From contig NZ_LRXL01000012.1 in the NCBI RefSeq assembly GCF_001637325.1, positions 62,001 to 126,000 of the forward strand: a stretch of 64,000 bases of DNA, given 5' to 3'. This stretch comes from Cochleicola gelatinilyticus (GTDB lineage Bacteria; Bacteroidota; Bacteroidia; Flavobacteriales; Flavobacteriaceae). Below are positions 1 through 8,459 of the stretch, piece by piece. The first letter of the stretch is position 1, and each line of letters starts with the position of its first letter. The translations under genes and the position numbers were made by a program. The notes beneath the pieces are model-generated. The model was not told where the DNA came from. It saw nothing but the letters and a program-made list of their open reading frames with translations, and searched no databases.

Positions 1-2
1 TC

Positions 3-74
3 TATGGGCCTGGAACCCGAATTAGTGATGCGGCCATTGAAATGCTTCAAATATTGATGGATTCGGTTGCGTGA
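3..74 (+). CDS. C-terminal end of a methylmalonyl-CoA mutase-type B12-binding protein (partial)
   Basis: Only the last 23 codons are inside the window; the gene starts upstream. The readable peptide begins YGPGTRISDAAIEML and ends at a TGA. A GPGT followed by an amphipathic helix is the usual end of the cobalamin-binding domain of methylmalonyl-CoA and isobutyryl-CoA mutases, so this is the likely identity. The next gene is a 2,4-dienoyl-CoA reductase-like enzyme, which fits an acyl-CoA metabolism neighbourhood. The fragment is short, so the exact mutase type cannot be decided here. Confidence 0.6.
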   Translation, partial: YGPGTRISDAAIEMLQILMDSVA

Positions 75-149
75 TATTAAAAATGTTATGCATGCATACT
101 AAATCGATTTCTTTCCTTATTTTTACTGCATTAACTAAACTAAAGAAAA

Positions 150-1028
150 ATGGATCTTAAAGCAAAAATGTTACGCGACGACGCACTAAAAGGAAAAACA
201 ATTGTAGTAACCGGTGGTGGTAGTGGATTGGGAAAATCGATGACCACCTACTTTCTGGAATTAGGTGCTAACGTGGTTATCACATCCCGTAACATGGAAA
301 AGCTTCAAAATGTCAAGACAGAATTAGAAGCACAGACCGGGGGTAATGTACTTCCCGTTCAATGTGATGTACGAAACTATGATGAAGTGGAAGCGATGGT
401 TGCGGCTTCGGTTGCAGAATTTGGTACCGTAGATGTGCTGTTAAATAATGCTGCTGGAAATTTCATCTCCCCTACCGAACGCCTTTCCGCAAATGCCTTC
501 GATACCATTATCGATATTGTATTAAAGGGTACAAAAAATTGCACGTTGGCTTTTGGGAAACACTGGATCGATAAAAAAGAAACGAATAAATCGATTGTAA
601 ATATCGTAACCACATACGCTTTTACAGGATCTGCCTATGTAGTGCCAAGTGCTACAGCGAAAGCAGGTGTATTAGCTTTAACAAGATCGTTAGCAGTAGA
701 ATGGGCAAAATACGGAATGCGATTTAACGCAATTGCTCCAGGACCATTCCCAACCAAAGGAGCGTGGGATCGTTTACTTCCAGGTGACTTAAAAGAAAAA
801 TTTAATCCGGCGAAAAAAGTTCCAGTAAAACGTGTGGGAGATCATCAAGAACTAGCAAATCTAGCTGCGTATTTAGTGTCTGATTTTTCAGGATATGTAA
901 ACGGAGAAGTGATCGTGATCGACGGTGGAGAATGGCTGCAAGGTGCCGGGCAAATGAATCAGCTTCAGCAAGTCCCTAAAGAAATGTGGGATATGATGGA
1001 AGCAATGATTCGTTCGAAGAAAAAGTAA
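150..1028 (+). CDS. SDR oxidoreductase, 2,4-dienoyl-CoA reductase-like
   Basis: A 292-residue short-chain dehydrogenase/reductase. The Rossmann nucleotide-binding motif TGGGSGLG is at residues 21-28 and the NNAAGNF motif at 99-105. The active site has the arrangement of mitochondrial 2,4-dienoyl-CoA reductase (DECR): the tyrosine lies 15 residues before the lysine (Y156 and K171) instead of YxxxK, and the PSATAK and IAPGPF segments also match that subfamily. By family knowledge it would use NADPH to reduce 2,4-dienoyl-CoA during beta-oxidation of unsaturated fatty acids. It follows the end of a B12-dependent acyl-CoA mutase gene by 75 bases and precedes parA by 134 bases, so it is probably not part of the par operon. 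The ATG at 150 directly follows an A-rich stretch, as is usual in this phylum. Confidence 0.85.
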   Translation: MDLKAKMLRDDALKGKTIVVTGGGSGLGKSMTTYFLELGANVVITSRNMEKLQNVKTELEAQTGGNVLPVQCDVRNYDEVEAMVAASVAEFGTVDVLLNNAAGNFISPTERLSANAFDTIIDIVLKGTKNCTLAFGKHWIDKKETNKSIVNIVTTYAFTGSAYVVPSATAKAGVLALTRSLAVEWAKYGMRFNAIAPGPFPTKGAWDRLLPGDLKEKFNPAKKVPVKRVGDHQELANLAAYLVSDFSGYVNGEVIVIDGGEWLQGAGQMNQLQQVPKEMWDMMEAMIRSKKK

Positions 1029-1162
1029 TAACCCGCTTAGTATCATTTTAAAACCAAATTTTTCAATTTTATTTTAAATATTTGTTCACTTCCTGTTAAC
1101 AAAAATCATTTTCATTCCGCATAATTAATCGTAATTTTAGCATCCTAATCTATCTGAAATTA

Positions 1163-1924
1163 ATGGGTAAAATAATCGCTATTGCTAATCAAAAAGGAGG
1201 TGTTGGGAAAACCACTACGTCTGTTAACTTAGCCGCTTCTTTGGGCGTTTTAGAAAAGAAAGTTTTGTTAATTGACGCTGATCCCCAAGCAAATGCTACT
1301 TCGGGTTTAGGAATCGATGTGGAAACCGTTGAATATGGTACATATCAACTACTTGAGCACACTATAAATGCTAAAGAAGCGATTGTTACTACGACGTCTC
1401 CAAATGTCGATGTTATTCCCTCGCATATTGACCTTGTAGCCATTGAGATTGAACTTGTAGATAAGGAGTCACGAGAATACATGTTAAAAAAAGCAATCGA
1501 ACCTCTTAAAAAAGAGTACGATTATATTTTAATAGACTGTGCTCCTTCCCTTGGTCTATTAACTCTTAATGCACTTACGGCTGCAGATTCGGTGATTATT
1601 CCTATTCAATGCGAATATTTTGCGTTAGAAGGATTGGGAAAATTACTTAATACAGTAAAAAGCGTTCAAAAGATACATAACAGCAATCTTGATATTGAAG
1701 GATTACTGCTTACTATGTACGATTCTAGATTACGTTTAAGCAATCAAGTAGTAGATGAAGTAAAGAAACATTTCGATGCAATGGTCTTTAAAACAATCAT
1801 TCAAAGAAATGTACGTTTAAGTGAAGCACCAAGTTACGGAGAAAGTATTATTAGTTACGATGCAGGAAGCAAAGGTGCCAATAATTATTTAAGTTTGGCG
1901 CAGGAATTAATTGAGAAAAATTAG
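1163..1924 (+). CDS. parA: Chromosome-partitioning ATPase ParA/Soj
   Basis: A 253-residue ParA/MinD-type ATPase of the short Soj class, without an N-terminal DNA-binding domain. The deviant Walker A motif KGGVGKTT is at residues 11-18, followed by LLIDADPQANAT and the Walker B-like segment DYILIDCAPSLG. It should dimerise on ATP, bind DNA non-specifically and move ParB-bound origins to the new cell poles. parB follows within a few bases and the two are certainly co-transcribed; ParA/ParB pairs usually lie near the replication origin in bacteria. No canonical parS (TGTTTCACGTGAAACA) is visible in or beside the gene. The 134-base upstream region has TAATTTTA, a weak version of the flavobacterial -7 box. 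Confidence 0.95.
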   Translation: MGKIIAIANQKGGVGKTTTSVNLAASLGVLEKKVLLIDADPQANATSGLGIDVETVEYGTYQLLEHTINAKEAIVTTTSPNVDVIPSHIDLVAIEIELVDKESREYMLKKAIEPLKKEYDYILIDCAPSLGLLTLNALTAADSVIIPIQCEYFALEGLGKLLNTVKSVQKIHNSNLDIEGLLLTMYDSRLRLSNQVVDEVKKHFDAMVFKTIIQRNVRLSEAPSYGESIISYDAGSKGANNYLSLAQELIEKN

Positions 1925-1932
1925 AAGTGAAC

Positions 1933-2835
1933 ATGGCGAAAGCAACTAAAAAACAAGCATTAGGCCGCGGTCTTTCTGCTTTACTGAAAGACCCTTCGAA
2001 CGACATACAATCGGTTGCCGATAAAAATGCAGATAAAGTTGTAGGAAGTATCGTGGAGCTTGAATTAACGGCTATTGAAGTAAATCCGTTTCAGCCACGT
2101 ACCAGCTTCAATGAAGAATCGTTACGTGAACTTGCCTCTTCCATTAAAGAATTAGGAGTTATTCAGCCTATCACGGTTCGAAAACTCGATTTTAACAAAT
2201 ACCAATTAGTAAGTGGGGAGCGTCGTTTTCGAGCTTCAAAATTAATAGGTCTTGAAACCGTACCAGCCTATATTCGTATTGCGAACGACCAGGAATCACT
2301 GGAAATGGCATTGGTTGAAAATATTCAACGACAAGATCTTGACCCTATCGAAATTGCTCTTTCATACCAGCGCCTTATTGAAGAAATTGATATTACCCAA
2401 GAAGAATTAAGTGATCGGGTGGGTAAAAACCGTTCAACGATTACTAATTACCTGCGCTTGTTAAAATTGGATCCTATCATTCAAACCGGCATGCGTGACG
2501 GTTTTATCTCAATGGGACACGGTCGGGCACTCATTAATATTGAAGATACCGATGAGCAACTTTCTATTTATGAAAAAGTGCTAGGTAAAAAATTATCGGT
2601 TCGGGATACAGAAGCATTAGTACGGGATATGAAGTCTTCAACACCCACAAAAACGCCTTCAGCAAAAAAAACAATTCCATCCTACGCTAAAGACGCTAAA
2701 AAGGAACTTTCTACCTTACTTGATAGAAAAATCGATGTTAAAATAGGCTCTTCAGGAAAAGGACAATTTGTGGTGCCTTTCGCAGACAAAGAAGACCTTT
2801 CTCGTCTTTTGAAGCTTATTAAAAGTGAAAAATAA
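1933..2835 (+). CDS. parB: Chromosome-partitioning protein ParB (CTP-dependent clamp)
   Basis: A 300-residue ParB/Spo0J protein. The N-terminal segment QALGRGLSALL is the typical ParA-interacting start. The CTP-binding domain shows NPFQPR (51-56) and GERRFR (95-100). A helix-turn-helix follows (near RVGKNRSTITNYLRLLKL), with a C-terminal dimerisation region ending in LLKLIKSEK. It loads at parS sites, slides as a CTP clamp and stimulates ParA. I chose the ATG at 1933; a GTG at 1927 in the same frame would add two residues and lies 2 bases after the parA stop. The end overlaps the next gene by 11 bases. Confidence 0.95.
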   Translation: MAKATKKQALGRGLSALLKDPSNDIQSVADKNADKVVGSIVELELTAIEVNPFQPRTSFNEESLRELASSIKELGVIQPITVRKLDFNKYQLVSGERRFRASKLIGLETVPAYIRIANDQESLEMALVENIQRQDLDPIEIALSYQRLIEEIDITQEELSDRVGKNRSTITNYLRLLKLDPIIQTGMRDGFISMGHGRALINIEDTDEQLSIYEKVLGKKLSVRDTEALVRDMKSSTPTKTPSAKKTIPSYAKDAKKELSTLLDRKIDVKIGSSGKGQFVVPFADKEDLSRLLKLIKSEK

Positions 2836-3406
2836 CCTCTTATATATACTCTTGTTTTTACCGATAGTTTTTCTTTCGGCACAGACAAGCGATACCATTC
2901 CGGTGACTAAAACCGAAACGATTGTAGTTACAAAAGACTCCATTAGTAATTTAGAACCTTACGATCCGCTAGCTCCTTCTCGAGCAGCATTTTATTCTGC
3001 TGTGGTTCCAGGGCTAGGACAAGCCTACAATAAAAAATATTGGAAGATTCCCTTAATTTATGCAGGAATGGCTTCAGGAGTATATTTTTATCTTAGAAAT
3101 GATAAAGACTATAATTTATTTCGAGATGCTTATAAACGAAGACTTGCCGGCTTTAACGACGATGAATTTCAAGGAATTTCTGACCAACGTTTAATTGATG
3201 CCCAAAAAAATGCCCAGAAAAACAAAGACGTAAGCATCATTGTAGCACTTGCTTTTTATATGGTGAATATTATCGATGCCAATGTAGACGCTCATTTACG
3301 GCAATACAATGTGAGTGAAGATATTTCTTTACAACCAAATTTTGAAGTAAATCCAATTAATACACAAGCCAATTACGGACTATCATTAACCTTTAGATTG
3401 AAATGA
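2825..3406 (+). CDS. DUF5683 family membrane protein
   Basis: A 193-residue protein that starts at a GTG inside the end of parB. It has a signal peptide or first membrane helix (residues about 3-20, ending FLSAQ). The core carries AFYSAVVPGLGQAYNKKYWK and then a hydrophobic segment, GMASGVYFYL, typical of DUF5683. A second membrane segment lies around residues 140-155. No enzymatic function is established. Its position between parB and dapB, with overlaps of 11 and 4 bases, shows tight translational coupling. This order is one I recognise from other Flavobacteriaceae. Function unknown; envelope location likely. Confidence 0.8.
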   Translation: MKNNLLYILLFLPIVFLSAQTSDTIPVTKTETIVVTKDSISNLEPYDPLAPSRAAFYSAVVPGLGQAYNKKYWKIPLIYAGMASGVYFYLRNDKDYNLFRDAYKRRLAGFNDDEFQGISDQRLIDAQKNAQKNKDVSIIVALAFYMVNIIDANVDAHLRQYNVSEDISLQPNFEVNPINTQANYGLSLTFRLK

Positions 3407-4110
3407 AAATTGCACTCTTAGGCTACGGAAAAATGGGAAAGACCATTGAAGCGCTTGCCATACAAAAAGGACATACTGTCGTATATAAAAGTACGAGTAC
3501 TACTTCGGAAGGAATTCTTTCTGAAGCCAATGTCGCTATCGAATTTTCATCACCCGACATTGCGATAAAAAACATTGCAAAATCCTTTGAAGCTGGAGTT
3601 CCTGTAGTATGCGGTACGACAGGATGGCTTGATCGCTACGAAGAAATATTAAAATTATGTGAACAGCGTAACGGAAGCTTCCTCTATGCGTCAAACTTCA
3701 GTGTAGGAGTAAATTTGTTTTTCAAACTTAATGCATACGCTGCCTCTCTTTTTGAGGATTGGAAAGAGTATATGCCCGCAATTGAAGAAGTTCATCACAC
3801 ACAAAAAAAAGATGCTCCAAGCGGAACGGCCATTACACTTGCTGAAGGGGTTTTAAAGCACCGCAACGAAACCGATTGGGTTTTAGACAAACAGCAAAAA
3901 GATAAAGTAACCATTAAAGCACAACGTATCGATGATGTAAAAGGTACACATACTGTGACCTATGCTTCAGATATTGATACGGTATCACTAAAGCACGAAG
4001 CACATTCTCGCGACGGATTTGCATTAGGAGCTATACTTGCAGCTGAGTGGCTTCAGAACAAGGAAGGAGTTTTTACTATGGAAGATGTACTGTTCCGAAG
4101 TAATTCTTAA
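3403..4110 (+). CDS. dapB: 4-hydroxy-tetrahydrodipicolinate reductase
   Basis: A 235-residue DapB that reduces 4-hydroxy-tetrahydrodipicolinate with NAD(P)H in the diaminopimelate/lysine pathway. The nucleotide-binding motif GYGKMGKT is at residues 7-14. The catalytic and substrate-binding block reads EEVHHTQKKDAPSGTA, and the C-terminal SRDGFALGAILAAEWL is typical. The protein is slightly shorter than the 270-residue E. coli enzyme, as is normal in Bacteroidota. The start overlaps the previous stop in ATGA. lysA, which ends the same pathway, lies separately near 38.6 kb. Two copies of the octamer CTTCRGAA in opposite orientation lie inside the gene at 3503 and 3519, with more at its end. Confidence 0.95.
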   Translation: MKIALLGYGKMGKTIEALAIQKGHTVVYKSTSTTSEGILSEANVAIEFSSPDIAIKNIAKSFEAGVPVVCGTTGWLDRYEEILKLCEQRNGSFLYASNFSVGVNLFFKLNAYAASLFEDWKEYMPAIEEVHHTQKKDAPSGTAITLAEGVLKHRNETDWVLDKQQKDKVTIKAQRIDDVKGTHTVTYASDIDTVSLKHEAHSRDGFALGAILAAEWLQNKEGVFTMEDVLFRSNS

Positions 4111-4161
4111 AATGAGACCTAACGAAACACGAATATAAAAATAGGGCTTCAGAACTTTTAG

Positions 4162-4169
4162 TACATTTG
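4162..4169 (+). promoter_or_regulatory. Predicted -7 box for lepB
   Basis: TACATTTG matches the Bacteroidota -7 consensus TAnnTTTG. It lies 47 bases before the lepB ATG. I see no clear TTG at the -33 distance, so the call rests on the -7 box alone. It would allow lepB to be transcribed apart from the upstream par-dapB genes. Confidence 0.45.
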
Positions 4170-4216
4170 ATCTCTATATAACAAAAAGTTTTTCTTCGGA
4201 ATAAAAATTATAAAAC

Positions 4217-5782
4217 ATGAGTTGGACAGGTTGGTTAATATTCATTCTTATCATTCAAGTAATCCATTTTTTAGGAACTTGGAAATTGTACATCAAAGCT
4301 GGAAGACAGGCTTGGGAAGCAGCTATTCCCGTGTACAATGCAGTTGTTTTAATGAAAATTATAAATCGCCCTTGGTGGTGGACGATTCTGTTATTTGTTC
4401 CTATTGTAAACCTTATTATGTTCCCGGTAGTGTGGGTAGAAACCATTCGTAGTTTTGGAAAAAACAATGCGACCGATACTTTTCTCGTACTTATTACTTT
4501 CGGATTATATATCTACTATATTAATTATACACAAGACGTTACCTATATAAATGATCGAAGTTTAAAACCCCGTACCAGTACGGGTGAATGGGTAAGCTCT
4601 GTCTTATTTGCAGTTGTTGCCGCGACTATTGTTCATACGTATTTTATTCAACCTTTTACTATTCCTACTTCCTCGTTAGAAAAAACATTACTTGTAGGTG
4701 ATTTTCTCTTTGTAAGTAAATTTCATTATGGAGCGAGAACCCCTATGACACCACTTTCATTTCCAATGGTTCACGATACTATCCCGGTAGTAAAAAGTAA
4801 ATCGTACTTAAAGAAACCACAAATTCCATATTTTAGATTACCAGGGTTTCAGAAAATAAAAAGAAATGATATTGTGGTTTTTAGTTGGCCACCAGATACT
4901 TTAACAAATATTACGAATCCTAATAGCAAGGTTGACATAAAGCCACTCGATAAAAAATCGAACTATGTAAAACGTTGTGTAGGATTGCCTGGTGATTCTC
5001 TTGAAGTTCGGGACGGTTATGTTTATATTAACGGAACACAAACCCAATTGCCAGATCGAGCGAAGGTTCAATTCATGTATTTCGCTCAGTTCTCAAAACC
5101 TTTCAACCCAAGATATGCGTATGAAAGATTCGATATTACAGATATTAACGGCAATCAATCAAGAACAGCTTTTCAATTTCATGCTACTAATGAAGTAGCC
5201 GATCGGTTTAAAAAACTACCTAATTTAGACACTATTTACAGGATTCGACCTGAAAAAGGTCAAGCTACCGGAGGCATGTTTCCACATACTCCAGACCACC
5301 CTTGGAATGTTAATTACTATGGTCCATTATACATACCACAACAAGGCGCTACGGTCGAAATTACTCAAGAAACACTACCCTTATATCGTCGCATTATAGA
5401 AGTCTATGAAGGCAGCGAGCTTGGTATTACTAACGACATCTCCCTAAATGGAAATCAGGTATTATTAAATGGTAGCCCAATTACCGAATATACCTTTAGA
5501 CAAGATTATTACTGGATGATGGGTGACAATCGAAACAATTCTCAAGATGCTCGTTCATGGGGGTTTGTTCCATTTACACATGTAGTTGGAAAACCTGTAT
5601 TTATTTGGATGAGTTGGGACTCTAACGCCCAAGGGTTTGCTAATAAAATTCGATGGGAACGCATGTTTACCACCGTAGGCGGAAGTGGAGAACCGGTATC
5701 TTATTTTAAATACTTCTTAATACTCTTAGTCGGGTGGTTTGCATTCGATTTCTACAGAAAGCGTAAAAAGAAAACAACATAA
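4217..5782 (+). CDS. lepB: Signal peptidase I with N-terminal DUF5684-like membrane domain
   Basis: A 521-residue serine/lysine signal peptidase (S26 family) that removes signal peptides from Sec-exported proteins. The first 115 residues are a hydrophobic domain with AGRQAWEAAIPVYNAVVLMK and RPWWW, which I recognise as DUF5684-like. The peptidase part follows: IPTSSLEKTL with the likely nucleophile S153, the general base K252 in YVKRCVGLPGD, and GDNRNNSQDSR-like box E (GDNRNNSQDARSWG) near residue 435. There is a long insertion between the boxes, and a final membrane helix before KRKKKT. The length is far above the 324 residues of E. coli LepB but normal for this phylum. It probably shares the operon with wbqC, 66 bases downstream. 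Confidence 0.92.
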   Translation: MSWTGWLIFILIIQVIHFLGTWKLYIKAGRQAWEAAIPVYNAVVLMKIINRPWWWTILLFVPIVNLIMFPVVWVETIRSFGKNNATDTFLVLITFGLYIYYINYTQDVTYINDRSLKPRTSTGEWVSSVLFAVVAATIVHTYFIQPFTIPTSSLEKTLLVGDFLFVSKFHYGARTPMTPLSFPMVHDTIPVVKSKSYLKKPQIPYFRLPGFQKIKRNDIVVFSWPPDTLTNITNPNSKVDIKPLDKKSNYVKRCVGLPGDSLEVRDGYVYINGTQTQLPDRAKVQFMYFAQFSKPFNPRYAYERFDITDINGNQSRTAFQFHATNEVADRFKKLPNLDTIYRIRPEKGQATGGMFPHTPDHPWNVNYYGPLYIPQQGATVEITQETLPLYRRIIEVYEGSELGITNDISLNGNQVLLNGSPITEYTFRQDYYWMMGDNRNNSQDARSWGFVPFTHVVGKPVFIWMSWDSNAQGFANKIRWERMFTTVGGSGEPVSYFKYFLILLVGWFAFDFYRKRKKKTT

Positions 5783-5848
5783 ATTTGTTTTAGAGACAAT
5801 CTTTTAACCCGTTAAATAATACGTTCGTAACACGCCGAATTCTAAAAA

Positions 5849-6472
5849 ATGAAGTCTGTTTTACTCTACCCAGCTTATTTTCCATGCATAGTACAAATGG
5901 TTGCGGTAGTTCAATCTTCTAATATAACCTTTGAGGTAGAAGACAATTACCAAAAGCAAACCTATCGAAATAGAGCATATATTGCCCATACTAATGGAAG
6001 GTTATTACTTAACGCTCCCATAAAACATTCAAAGAACGGAAGACACCAAAAAACTAGCGATGTACAATTTGAAAAAGCATTTCCTTGGCGCGAAGAACAT
6101 TGGAAGTCAATTCAAAATGCATATCGAACGTCTCCTTTTTTCGAATACTACGAAGACGATTTAGCACCACTTTTTAAACAACCAGAATCCTTTTTATTGA
6201 AGCATAATTTCACAATTTTTGAAACAATTTGTGAACTAATTGGTTTTGATCCTATCTATTCTAAAACTACGGTTTTTGAAAAAGAACCTACTTATACTGA
6301 TCTTCGTTATTTGGTAAATGCAAAATTGAAAAAGACATTTCAATTACAACCCTATACTCAAGTCTTTGAAGCTGGTCATGGTTTTTTACCTAACCTTTCT
6401 ATTTTAGATTTAGTATTTAACGAAGGTCCAAATACACTTAACTATCTTGAATCACAAGAATTGAATTTTTAA
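5849..6472 (+). CDS. WbqC family protein
   Basis: A 207-residue WbqC-like protein. The start reads LLYPAYFPCIVQMVAVVQ with NRAYIAHTNGRLLLNAPIKHS after it, which matches the family (PF08889). Some relatives lie in O-antigen clusters and are suspected of roles in sugar-nucleotide or glycan modification, but the biochemical activity is not established. It follows lepB on the same strand by 66 bases and is convergent with the EEP-family gene downstream, with only 35 bases between the stops. No hairpin terminator is obvious in that gap. Confidence 0.85.
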   Translation: MKSVLLYPAYFPCIVQMVAVVQSSNITFEVEDNYQKQTYRNRAYIAHTNGRLLLNAPIKHSKNGRHQKTSDVQFEKAFPWREEHWKSIQNAYRTSPFFEYYEDDLAPLFKQPESFLLKHNFTIFETICELIGFDPIYSKTTVFEKEPTYTDLRYLVNAKLKKTFQLQPYTQVFEAGHGFLPNLSILDLVFNEGPNTLNYLESQELNF

Positions 6473-6507
6473 TTTTTATAGAACACTAATCTATTTCAAA
6501 TAGTTTA

Positions 6508-7560
6508 TTACTCATCCTTTTCTATCCATCCCACAGTGGCACTTATTGGATAATGATCTGAAAAAGAATTTTGAATAGTTTCAAAATCGATTACATTGAA
6601 GTCAGGGTCTGTAAAAATAAAATCGATACGCATAGGATACGAGTCGAATAAAAAGGTAGTTCCTATTCCATTACCACGCTCTAAGAAAGCGTCTGAATAT
6701 GTTTCCTGTATGGTTTTATAATTATACGAAAAAGGAGTATTGTTAAAGTCTCCAGCAAAAATAACTGGATATTTTGATTGTTTAGCGTGTTTTAAAATTT
6801 CCGAAAGTTGATCCTGCTGTTTCGAAAAAGCATAAGAAATTCGTTGTCGCAAACGATCTTTATTTCCTTCCTGCAAATAGCTTACTTGAGGTTGTATTCC
6901 TAGTGATTGTAAATGTAAATTATAGATGCGTATGGTATCTGCCCCCTTTACTATATCTACATATAGTGCATTATTATAAGTTCCGTCAAAATTAAAAGCC
7001 CCTTGTCGTGCCATGGGGTATTTTGAAAAGATTGCATGACCTAATTTTGTCTTATCATCTTTAAAATGAATGTATTTATACGGATATGCCGAAAAATCTA
7101 CGGTTTCTTTTCTGTAATATTCCTGAATACAAAGCACATCCGGATCTTCCTCTTTCAATATAGATGCAACCGTTGAAGCGACTTTATTAGAAGCTTCAGA
7201 ATTGTCTCCGTCTTTTTCGTACGCATTAAAAAGACGCACATTATAACTTAATAGTTTTAATGATTGCTCGTATTCTGAAGCATCTCCTTCCGAAGAAAAT
7301 TGTACAAACTCATTAAAATGAAAATATGCAATGGCAAGTACTAATATTGACAATAACATTTGGCGGCGCATTCTAACTAACCAATACACTGCAAATAATG
7401 CGTTAATCACTAATAATGGAGATACAGCTAAGCTTAATAATGAAAGATTAGGATAGGATTTAGGGGGTACATATGGCAATACAAAAGAAAGCACTAAAAG
7501 AAATGCTGCTACAGAATTGAGCCAGAATATGAGCTTTCCAAAAAAACCTATTTTTTTCAA
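6508..7560 (-). CDS. Endonuclease/exonuclease/phosphatase (EEP) family membrane protein
   Basis: A 350-residue protein with three N-terminal membrane helices (about residues 10-30, 40-62 and 70-88). A soluble EEP domain follows: LSYNVRLFN, the metal-binding glutamate in CIQEYY, FAGDFNNTP, and the terminal SDHYPISATV. These are the Mg-dependent phosphodiesterase motifs shared with AP endonucleases and sphingomyelinases. Substrate unknown; the membrane anchor suggests the catalytic domain faces one side of the inner membrane. The start codon is TTG, 20 bases after the rhomboid stop. It is last in the run mutL-rhomboid-rhomboid-EEP on the minus strand. Confidence 0.88.
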   Translation of the reverse strand: MKKIGFFGKLIFWLNSVAAFLLVLSFVLPYVPPKSYPNLSLLSLAVSPLLVINALFAVYWLVRMRRQMLLSILVLAIAYFHFNEFVQFSSEGDASEYEQSLKLLSYNVRLFNAYEKDGDNSEASNKVASTVASILKEEDPDVLCIQEYYRKETVDFSAYPYKYIHFKDDKTKLGHAIFSKYPMARQGAFNFDGTYNNALYVDIVKGADTIRIYNLHLQSLGIQPQVSYLQEGNKDRLRQRISYAFSKQQDQLSEILKHAKQSKYPVIFAGDFNNTPFSYNYKTIQETYSDAFLERGNGIGTTFLFDSYPMRIDFIFTDPDFNVIDFETIQNSFSDHYPISATVGWIEKDE

Positions 7561-7580
7561 CCGTTAGTGTTTAGTGGTAT

Positions 7581-8456
7581 TTATTCTTCTTTACCCGCTT
7601 TAAAAAGAAAGTCTTTTTCTGTTTTTGTTAAACTGTCATAACCGCTTTTACCAATTTTATCTAAAATAGCATCTATCTTTTTTTGATGATCGTTTTTTCC
7701 AGTTGTTTTTGAAGTTCGGGTTGTAGTTGTTTTTTTTGTTCGGTGTACGGTCTTAAATGGTTTTTTTGATCTGGGTTTTAAAAGATTTTCAACCCAATCG
7801 ATAATTTTTTCGAACCAAAGTCCAATATCTTTCCCTTTAGCTAATTGTGTAGCATAGACATACCCAAACAGTCCTCCACCAACATGAGCTAATAAACCAC
7901 CAGCATTCCCACTAGAAGGCAGTCGCACTAAGTCAAGTATAAAAAGTACGGCAGCAATTTGCCATAATTTAATCGTCCATGAAAAAATTCGAAATGCAGT
8001 ATTAGGTGTGTACGTTGCGATAAAAACCATGATGGCCGTTACCGCTCCAGATGCACCAATAAGAAATGATCTGCTGTTAATAAACGCAGGAAAAACATTA
8101 TACGACACCACAAACAATAATCCTCCAAAAAAGGCACCAAGTAAATAGACCGTTAAAAACCGCTTTTCACTAAAAAGAGTCAAAATAAACTTTCCGAAGA
8201 AATGCAACCAAAGCATATTAAATAGAATATGGAAGAAGCCGAAATGCAGAAAGCTATACGTAATTAAAGACCACGGCTGAAGTATTAATTGCCCCAAATC
8301 CTCTGGTAATGAAAACCATGAAGTTATCGCTGCTTGTGAACTATCAAATAAAAATGCAGCCAATCCAACTACAATAAATATAATTGCATTAATAGCAATT
8401 ATCTTTATAATGATGTTTGCCGTTTTATACTGATATGCAAGGTTGTTTGCCGCCAT
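7581..8456 (-). CDS. Rhomboid family intramembrane serine protease (with C-terminal cytosolic tail)
   Basis: A 291-residue rhomboid. The core has the HILFNMLWLHFFG segment (N80), the catalytic serine S136 in GASG (134-137) and the partner histidine H191 in AHVGGGLFGY. Six or so membrane helices fill residues 15-205. After the core is a basic, threonine- and lysine-rich linker (about 232-255) and a conserved end with ILDKIGKSGYDSLTKTEKDFL, which is seen in Bacteroidota rhomboids. It should cut membrane-protein substrates within or near the bilayer; the substrates are unknown. It sits 3 bases after a second rhomboid gene, so the two are translated from one mRNA. Confidence 0.92.
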   Translation of the reverse strand: MAANNLAYQYKTANIIIKIIAINAIIFIVVGLAAFLFDSSQAAITSWFSLPEDLGQLILQPWSLITYSFLHFGFFHILFNMLWLHFFGKFILTLFSEKRFLTVYLLGAFFGGLLFVVSYNVFPAFINSRSFLIGASGAVTAIMVFIATYTPNTAFRIFSWTIKLWQIAAVLFILDLVRLPSSGNAGGLLAHVGGGLFGYVYATQLAKGKDIGLWFEKIIDWVENLLKPRSKKPFKTVHRTKKTTTTRTSKTTGKNDHQKKIDAILDKIGKSGYDSLTKTEKDFLFKAGKEE

Positions 8457-8459
8457 AAG

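Noticed and set aside
1081-1103. Inverted repeat TTTGTT / AACAAA upstream of parA
   Set aside because: Only 6 pairs, AT-rich, in a region of low complexity; not a parS consensus and not a terminator.
1163-2835. parS site in or near parAB
   Set aside because: No match or near match to TGTTTCACGTGAAACA was found by eye; parS may lie elsewhere.
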